A stretch of 64,000 bases of DNA from Marsupella aquatica. Its lineage: Eukaryota; Marchantiophyta. A model generated the notes under the pieces. The model had not been told where the DNA came from and made no database searches. It worked only from the letters and a program-made list of their open reading frames with translations. The DNA is taken from assembly GCA_973895155.1 (NCBI GenBank), contig OZ316898.1, positions 20,088,001 through 20,152,000 of the forward strand. The letters run 5' to 3'. Positions 57,452 to 64,000 of the stretch are shown here, piece by piece. Made by a program: the position numbers and the translations under genes. How positions within the stretch are numbered: position 1 is the stretch's first letter; each line of letters starts with the position of its first letter.

Positions 57452-58932
57452 TTAGGAAATCTGGTTTGCGTACAACCTAGAGCCGAGTTTCTTTCGCAAC
57501 AGTGAAATTTTGTGCTCACGGAAATAACCATTCGAGACTCCGCAAGAGTGCACACAGAATGCAGAGAAAGTGTGTATGCGTTCCACGCAAAGACCAAGTT
57601 TCCTGCCAAATGCGGAAACTCTATCCTCATGGCAAGAAAGCACATCACACATCAAACTTCCGCAATATGCGTACAAAGCCTTCCCATCTTTAGCGGCAAC
57701 CATCTCACTTAATCGCACCAATCACAGAGCCTTAGACATGTACGACAAGCATAGCATGAGCATGCGTATCGAGACACGGTGGCTTTCTTGGGTTAGACAT
57801 GTACGACAAGCATAGCATGAGCATGCGTATTGAGACACGGTGGCTTTCTTGGGTAAATTCCCGTATCGACTTCATAGAAATCTTAGTATACAAAGGGGCA
57901 ACGAACTATAAAATACAGTTTTCTTGAGGAGCTTTCGATCCTCTTCATGTAGGAACCAACTTCAGTAAGGCTTCTATCTCGGAGGCACAATCCCGTCGTA
58001 AACTTCTACCACCGAAAACGCAAGCACACGACAAGGGCCAATTCTCCCCACAACACATGATACTCAAATTGATTATCCTCGACGCCTCTGCCGTGGCAAG
58101 ACCCACTGAGCCTACGCTGGTGGTTCTTGATTCCATAGAACTGTGGCCTGACTCTTCACAACCATTCATAGATGCCATCAGTGACATCACCAAATGGCTG
58201 AAGAAATTAGAACGGCCGGTGATCACCACCAGGTTCTCAAAAAGATGTGCGAGTCCAGAGAGCAGCACGGGATTAATCGACAGAAAAACCCTTCGGAGAG
58301 ACCACGCGCGTTGCACTAAAGATGTGTATATCGGTGAGCTCCGACTGGGACTTGAAGAGAATGCGAGTCCAAGGAACCTCCATAATTTGGAGAACTATTA
58401 TGAACTTCATCCCACCATTGCGACAACTATTGAGTGGGTGGGGCCAAAGAGTCGGCAACCGCTTGAGAGTTCGTTGCCCTATATTTTCCCCAAGGAAGGG
58501 GTAATTGAGACGATGCCAGATGTTTTTCCTCAAAACTCCGTTTAACATTCTCTGTCAAACCCGGCTAGTTTTGAGAGCGCGGCTCCAAATCTTTGGTGCT
58601 TTACGCTGGGTGACACAGTCCCATCAGATACCGAAGAAGGTGACCGCGATTCTGAAATCGCCACCATGTCGCTCTCCTCCGCAATCGGATCCAGCTTTAC
58701 CTCCGAGGACTTTCTCCTGTGAGTCGCAATGATTCTGGGAGGAGCCATCTCCAACCCGAGATTGAACGTCGGTCCCTGTCTGGCCATTACTAGAGCTATC
58801 CTTGTCGAAAACGCAAGGCCTGCCTGCTGTGGCACAATCCACCTGCCAAATTTGACACGCCCGAATCACCTTCAGCTGAGAGCTCCTCGAGAAGATCCAA
58901 GCAAGCGCAGCCGTATTCGATCGACGGGGCAA
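57452..58932 (-). other. Doubtful minus-strand reading frames, perhaps an eroded gene
   Basis: Protein-like minus-strand stretches lie at 58835-58542 (HRRKSSEVKLDPIAEESDMV and Ser-rich text), 58316-57945 (CCGENWPLSCACVFGGRSLR and CASEIEALLKL) and 57721-57452 (KDGKALYAYCGSLM and FGRKLGLCVE). The last two faintly resemble the GGKR.RP...GG...CA.E and GK..YG..GR.LGL parts of polyprenyl synthases, but the Asp-rich catalytic motif that should lie between them is absent and splice sites are unclear. A plus-strand frame at 58057-58545 overlaps and looks equally protein-like. I would not name a function. Confidence 0.2.
57732..57853. repeat. Tandem duplication of a 61-bp unit
   Basis: 57732-57792 and 57793-57853 differ at one base (GTATCGAG against GTATTGAG). 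High identity implies a recent duplication. Confidence 0.95.
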
Positions 58933-58959
58933 CGAAGATTATTGCAGAAACTATCACCC

Positions 58960-61860
58960 ACCTGAGAAAATAAGCGAAAGATGCCTTGCCCAAAGCAATA
59001 CTAACAGGTGATACCAAAGAAACGAGAGAGATCAGAAGTCCCTGTTTCCCAAGACGACACAGAGAGCCTGAGAGAGAGGGAGAGTGAAAAGATTGTATGG
59101 TAGTTGGCGCTATAAATGGCCGCCTAGAAACACAGACGCTAGACGCAATGAGACTTCACACCACCGGTACGAGTGTACGACTGAAGACCAGAGACGCAAC
59201 GACGATGGGGAGGGTCACCGAAGGGGACTGCGAAGGGGCGCAGACAAAAGACAACTTGAGTGCAGGACGTGTTTGTTGTCGAGTAGATGGCAGCAGAGTA
59301 CCAGAAGAAGAACAGAAGCGTCCAGCATACGGAAGCAGGTATGAGTGAGACGAGGCTGTATGGTGAGAGAATATATAACCCAAGTGGGGAAGCTTGGGAG
59401 GAAGGGATGAAAGCCAGGTGGGTTGTGTGGAAGCAGCACACCCGACACTTCAAAATAACTGTACCCATGCTACGCAGCCATTGTGGTCTACAATGTAGCT
59501 TGCCAGAAAGCTACAGTACAGGGTGGAATCATTCGATTCGGATGGAAGGAAGGAAGAGAAGGAAGAGAAGGAAGCTCGAGGCCAGGTGTAGTGAATCACA
59601 GGTGTACTAAAGCCAAGGGGCGCAATCATGGCGCCGGAATAGACCAGACCGCTCACCGATGAGACAATCAGACCACCACTGGGCCCAGGTTGCTCAGCAT
59701 CCAGCCATCGCTGCGACGCTGCCCCAGTGCCCCTAGTAAGCAATCACGCCAGCTCGACGCGAATTCTGTCACTGTGCCTCTGTCCCGCGATTCCTCAGTG
59801 CCTCAGGAGGCATCATTATTCCTTCCTGACCGATTCGCTTTCCTCCCCTCCCCTCCCCTCCCCTCCCCTCATTCCAGTACCAATTCTGGCGGCAGGATTT
59901 TCCGCCATTGAAACAAACAAACAGGCAAACAAACAAACAAACAAACAAGCATTCTGAATCAGGATACTTCCAGACATGGATACTTCCAGAGTTCCAGACA
60001 TTGTTCTGACTGTCGTCCATAGCTTTGCAACTAACTGTAGGTTGGAGTAGAGTGAAATAGAGCCCTCAATAAAGACGATTTCGACTGGACCAGGTTGGAC
60101 CACAAGTCCACAACTGTGCAGAGCGCACCCCAGTATCGAAGAGCCAAAATAGGCAGCACTAAAAAAGCAGCCTTATGGGCAATATATGAGGAAGGCATAC
60201 TGAGGAAAGCAGCCTTATGGGCAATATATGAGGAAGGCATACTGAGGAAAGCGGCCCAATCATACAAAGCATAGTTCTGGAAGGCGGGAGTAGGCTGGTT
60301 ACACGACAAGACAAGGAATGTTGCTCCAGAAACCAACCTACCCAAACTTTCATCGGAGTTGAGCAATAAATAAATCTAATTCTATACTTGTCATCAAAAG
60401 CTACTATGAGGGTAATTCTTTAGAATGAATCCTCTAGACTCTGACTAATTGTATACTTGTCATCAAAAGCTACTATGAGGGCAACCTCTTTAGAACGAAG
60501 CCTCTAGACGCTGACAATGGGGAGGGGTGTGAAACAAAAAACCAAGATTGGGAACAAAGCAAATGCTAAAGCCACTAGACCCTGACTATGGGAACCGAAG
60601 GTGGTGTGTGAGCAAAGAACGAGGATTGGGGACAAGGCAAAACATTTGAACTTGAATTGTGAATAGGCAGGGGGGTATGAACAAAAACCAAAGATCGGGG
60701 ACAAAGTAAATGCTAGGCCTCTGGACCCTGACTATGGAAGTAGCTGAAGATGGGGTGTGAGCAAAGAACGAGGAATGGGGACAAAGGAAAACATTTGATC
60801 TTGAATTGGTGAATAGGCAACGGGCTTGAATGTTAATCAACAAGTAGGGAATACATTTTTTCACAAGTCCCTGTTTGTCCTCACCTCGATGTACGTTCAA
60901 AGTTCAAAGAGCGGGCAGTCAGGCTAGTAATCTAAACACTGCCATATGCACTCCTCTTGCCCAATAAATGTAAACACTATCATCTGCACTCCCGCTCTTT
61001 CTTTCTTGTTGTCTGTTTATGGAATGTCATTCTCTCTGGAAATCTCCCTGGTCAATGAATCATGATGATGTTTTTTCCTAACCAAGAGATCCCACCAAGC
61101 ACCTTTTCCACCCATCACACTCCCCCCCCCAAGCTTACAAATTCCTTGAAATCCAATTGCCCAGTTGACTCCTCGACTCCCTGCAACTTAGGACTGTTTG
61201 GCCATTTCACTTTTTCAACAATACTACAGCTCGACACCACTTACCATTATATTACTGTGGAATGCAAGGGCATCAGGCTATAAATTATTAAAATGTTGGA
61301 CTACTATATCAAAAATTTTGCGGGCCCTTGTGAAACCTCAAAATAATTCTGTCACTTAAATTTTAAGGAAATTCTAAGCATTTGGGTGCAACACTGACTT
61401 TTCAGTGTGTACACTGTGTTTTTAATTAAAACATGAAAACAAGAGAATACTAGTAGGGCCTTTGAGTAATTCCATGATATAAAAATTAATCATTGTTTTC
61501 ACAGGGTCCTGCATGGACAGGGACAGCATTACAGTAACTGGAGAGGTAACCCATCTGGCCTGCCTCTACATGACAGCTTGATTTCTGTCACTCTCTTTTC
61601 TACCAAACCATTCTTGCAAAGAGGGTGAGAAGGAAGTAGTGTATTGCTCGTTTTCCATTGGTCCTCTTTCCTTCTCAGTTCCCCATTCTTGCAAACTAAG
61701 AGGGTGAGACCGGCGGACTAGCAGTGTCTTTCATTTGTACTGCCCCACTCTCCAAGAATCACAGGGATGCATTTTCTCTTGGTACTAGGATACATCATTA
61801 TCATAGAGGTATTGTACAATGCGAGCAAATAGAAATTTGGTGGCGATCTCGGTGGCGATG
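58960..61860. other. Non-coding stretch with simple and tandem repeats
   Basis: A well-placed TATAAATG at 59112 heads no recognisable gene. Simple repeats: five CCCCT units at about 59846-59870 and an AAAC microsatellite at about 59911-59948. A 42-bp unit is duplicated at 60165-60206 and 60207-60248. Blocks sharing GAGCAAAGAACGAGGATTGG and a CCCTGACTATGG lead occur at about 60585-60660 and 60715-60815. No gene recognised. Confidence 0.55.
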
Positions 61861-61867
61861 AGAGTGT

Positions 61868-62000
61868 TGTTAGCAAGACACTAGTGATTTTTGTGATAAT
61901 GGAATGAGAATGAATAGGTGAATAGCCATGAGTGGTGGTACATATAGTCATGTCTGGTGACCGGCTGGTCCTGTCATCCGGCTAGAGGTAGAGTCTAACA
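61868..62000 (-). repeat. Putative 133-bp 3' LTR of the copia element
   Basis: On the minus strand the sequence starts TGTTAGACTC (62000) right after the purine-rich AAAGGGGAG and could end at TTGCTAACA (61868), giving matching TGTTAG...CTAACA termini. The 5' LTR lies outside the window, so this could not be confirmed by comparison. Such a short LTR is unusual but known in Ty1/copia. Confidence 0.45.
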
Positions 62001-62299
62001 CTCCCCTTTGGATATATAGTGACAACTATATAGACAACATAGACTATACCTATTATATCATGTTGATAGAAAATACATGATATAAGTACAAGCGAGGTAG
62101 ACTGCCTCGTTAAAAAACCTTTATCAACTCTAGCTTAGTAAAAACTCTACTAGTGTAGCAGAAAAAAATATGAGTGCTAAAAGAAAAAGAGTGCAGCCTA
62201 ACTGTCCTCGTCGTAATAAATGTCAATATTAAGTAAAGTTAGATATTATGGTAAATCTAGCTTTAATATCTGTTTCAATAGTAGGTCGTCAGCATCATG
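62001..62299 (-). other. Untranslated region between copia coding sequence and LTR
   Basis: AT-rich minus-strand 3' UTR ending in the polypurine tract AAAGGGGAG at about 62001-62009. Confidence 0.5.
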
Positions 62300-63999
62300 T
62301 CAAGCATCATGTGGAGCAGCGGTCTCCACGGTCATCATGCGTCGCACGCTCCGCAGTCCAATCGCCTGGCAGTGTCGGTGATGAACTGATGGCGATAGTG
62401 ATTTGGTGAAGAGATCCGCACAGTTGTCTGCACTTGAAATCTGCAAAATGTTGATCTCTTTTCCATGTAATTCGGGGGTGTAGAAAAACTTTGGAGCTAT
62501 ATGCTTCATGCGATCGCCTTTGATGAATCCTTTTGTGATTTGCTGTATACATGCTGCGTTATCCTCAAAAATGTTAGTAGGCTTCGTTAGTGGTGGTAGG
62601 CCGCATTTGGTGTTGATGTGGTTTATAAACGATCGTAACCAAACGGTTTCACGACTAGCCTCATGTAGAGCTAAGATTTCTGAGTGATTCGATGAGGTTG
62701 CTGTTAGGGTCTGTTTCACGCTTTTCCAAGAAAAAGCGGTACCCCCTATGGTAAAAACATATCCGGTTTGGGATTTTGCAGTGTCAGTGTCGGAAAGATA
62801 TCCGGCATCCGCGTATCCTATGAGTTCGTGGTTTGCACCGAATGGGTAAAATAAACCGGTATCGGTGGTGCCACGCAGATACCTAAATACGTGCTTAACT
62901 CCGTTTCAGTGTCTGGCTGTGGGAGTTGCACTATGTCTGGCTAGTAAGTTAACTGCAAATGCAATGTATGGTCGTGTCTGATTTGCTAGATACATTAATG
63001 CTCCTATCGCAGAAAGATACGAAGTTTCTGGTCCTAATAGTGTTTCATGTTCTTTGCGTTTGCGAAAAATATCAGTTTTGTTTTCTAATGAACGTACAAC
63101 CATTGGTGACGTCAATGGGTGTGCTAGGTTCATATTGAACTGTTTTAGGATCTTTTCAGTTTGTGTTGTCTAATGGAGCATCATGCTAGTGGGTAAGATC
63201 TCCAGTTGTAAGCCTAAGCAAAAGTTTGTATGTCCAAGGTCTTTCTCAAATGTTGATTTAAGACTGGTAATAGTATCTTCTATAAGTTGGGGTGTCCCAA
63301 ATATATTTAAGTCATCAACATAAATAGAAACGATGACATATTCGTCATCCACATGTTTAATAAATAAACATGGTGTAATGGCATCATGGGAAAAACCCAT
63401 GACAATCATTTCATCAGTAAATCTTTGATACCATACTCTGCCACTTTGTTTAAGGGCCATATAATGCCTTCAACACGCAGATAGCTAATCCGCGGCGAGT
63501 ATTCCGTACGGTTGACACAGCGGTGTCATTATTATGGGTTACATGTGTAGATGACACATGAGGTGTAACTTGAGATAATTGTGTTATAATCTTATGTAAA
63601 TATGGAATATGCGATTTAGCGCCTTGAGCTAAAGCTCGGCGTCGTTGCTCCAACTCGGGAGGTGATCGCATGTATAGACAAGTGTCTAAAGTTCCATATA
63701 GGTATGCCATTGCAACATCCAGTTGTCGCATTTGTAGTTTATGGAAAATGGCAAATCCGATAAGGTATCAAGATGTTGTGCTATCCAAAATCGGTGAGTA
63801 AGTTTCATCGTAATGAATTCCCGGTTGTTGTGTAAATCCTTTCCCTACCAGACGTGCTTTATAGCGTACAATTTGGCCTTTATCATTTCTTTTGCGGACA
63901 AATGTCCACTTGTAGCCAATTAGGTATACGTCTTGCGGTGTTGGCTTGACTGGGCCAAAAGTGTGTCTGCTGAGTAGGAAATCTAATTCTCCATTTATA
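62300..63999 (-). pseudogene. Ty1/copia polyprotein remnant: reverse transcriptase and RNase H, runs off the edge
   Basis: Minus strand, entering at the right edge and ending at 62300. Reverse-transcriptase landmarks are QLDVAMAYLYGTLDTCLYM (about 63725), ALKQSGRVWYQRFTDEM and the catalytic IVSIYVDDLNIFG (about 63330). RNase H landmarks are SNHSEILALHEASRETVWLR, EDNAACIQQITKG, DRMKHIAPKFFYTPEL and DNCADLFTKSL. In-frame stops are TAG at 63172-63170 and TGA at 62908-62906; another disruption lies near 63450-63480. Both stops can arise by a single C-to-T or G-to-A change. In a working element this part copies RNA into DNA; gag, protease and integrase would be beyond base 64000. Confidence 0.85.
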
Positions 64000-64000
64000 G

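Noticed and set aside
59097-59610. Small plus-strand genes after a TATAAATG motif
   Set aside because: The frames are short, charged and without recognisable family features; the TATA match alone is weak evidence.
1-64000. tRNA, rRNA and microRNA genes
   Set aside because: I looked by eye for tRNA T-loop text (GGTTCGANNCC), conserved rRNA strings and common plant miRNA sequences and found none; a covariance-model scan was not possible here.

Overview
The window looks like nuclear DNA of a land plant with a transposon-rich genome. Two intact host genes of plant type are present: a nine-exon exosome subunit RRP45 and an intron-free GT77-type nucleotide-sugar transferase. Around them lie plant-style mobile elements: CACTA, pogo-like, Ty3/gypsy, Ty1/copia, Helitron and a MITE. 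The mixture (a SET-bearing CACTA, an oomycete/bryophyte-like pogo element, a GHTHEDVD-type gene) suggests a non-flowering plant such as a lycophyte, bryophyte or fern. That is inference; no ribosomal or organellar marker is present to settle it.

Layout. 1-6.5 kb: a CACTA-type element with subterminal TATCGGA motifs, a SET-domain gene and a transposase broken by one stop. 6.7-9.9 kb (minus): a decayed three-exon gene of unknown family with a ParB-like GGQHT signature, preceded at 10.1-10.8 kb by about ten copies of a near-palindrome that also occurs twice in its first intron. 13.6 kb: a 36-bp tandem repeat. 15.3-19.2 kb: a pogo-like transposase flanked by matching palindromic arrays. 19.3-22.4 kb: AACGTYG-rich DNA and an Arg/Ser-rich minus-strand reading frame. 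24.2-35.97 kb: gypsy wreckage, including a plus-strand gag/protease/RT half, a minus-strand RT/integrase half, a coiled-coil reading frame, a recent inverted duplication and two 0.7-kb direct repeats. 35.97-38.96 kb: a DUF7869-like gene cut at its 5' end by one of those repeats, then the C-terminal part of a Helitron helicase.

40.2-44.1 kb holds RRP45, with all nine exons in frame. 44.1-52.1 kb is mostly non-coding and contains a Helitron 3' terminus at 48.95 kb. 52.7-53.9 kb holds the glycosyltransferase, followed by diverged repeats and a 331-bp MITE. 57-59 kb has doubtful minus-strand reading frames; 59-61.8 kb is non-coding with short tandem repeats. 61.87-64 kb is a copia element on the minus strand that runs off the right edge.

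The two host genes show no functional link to each other. The candidates for undescribed biology are (i) the CACTA element, where one zinc-finger-like first exon can be joined in phase either to a SET domain or to the transposase, and (ii) the ParB-like gene with its private palindrome array. Nearly all transposon reading frames carry one to several in-frame stops, so most are probably dead copies. Splice sites were found by eye, and all family assignments come from motif recognition without database searches.
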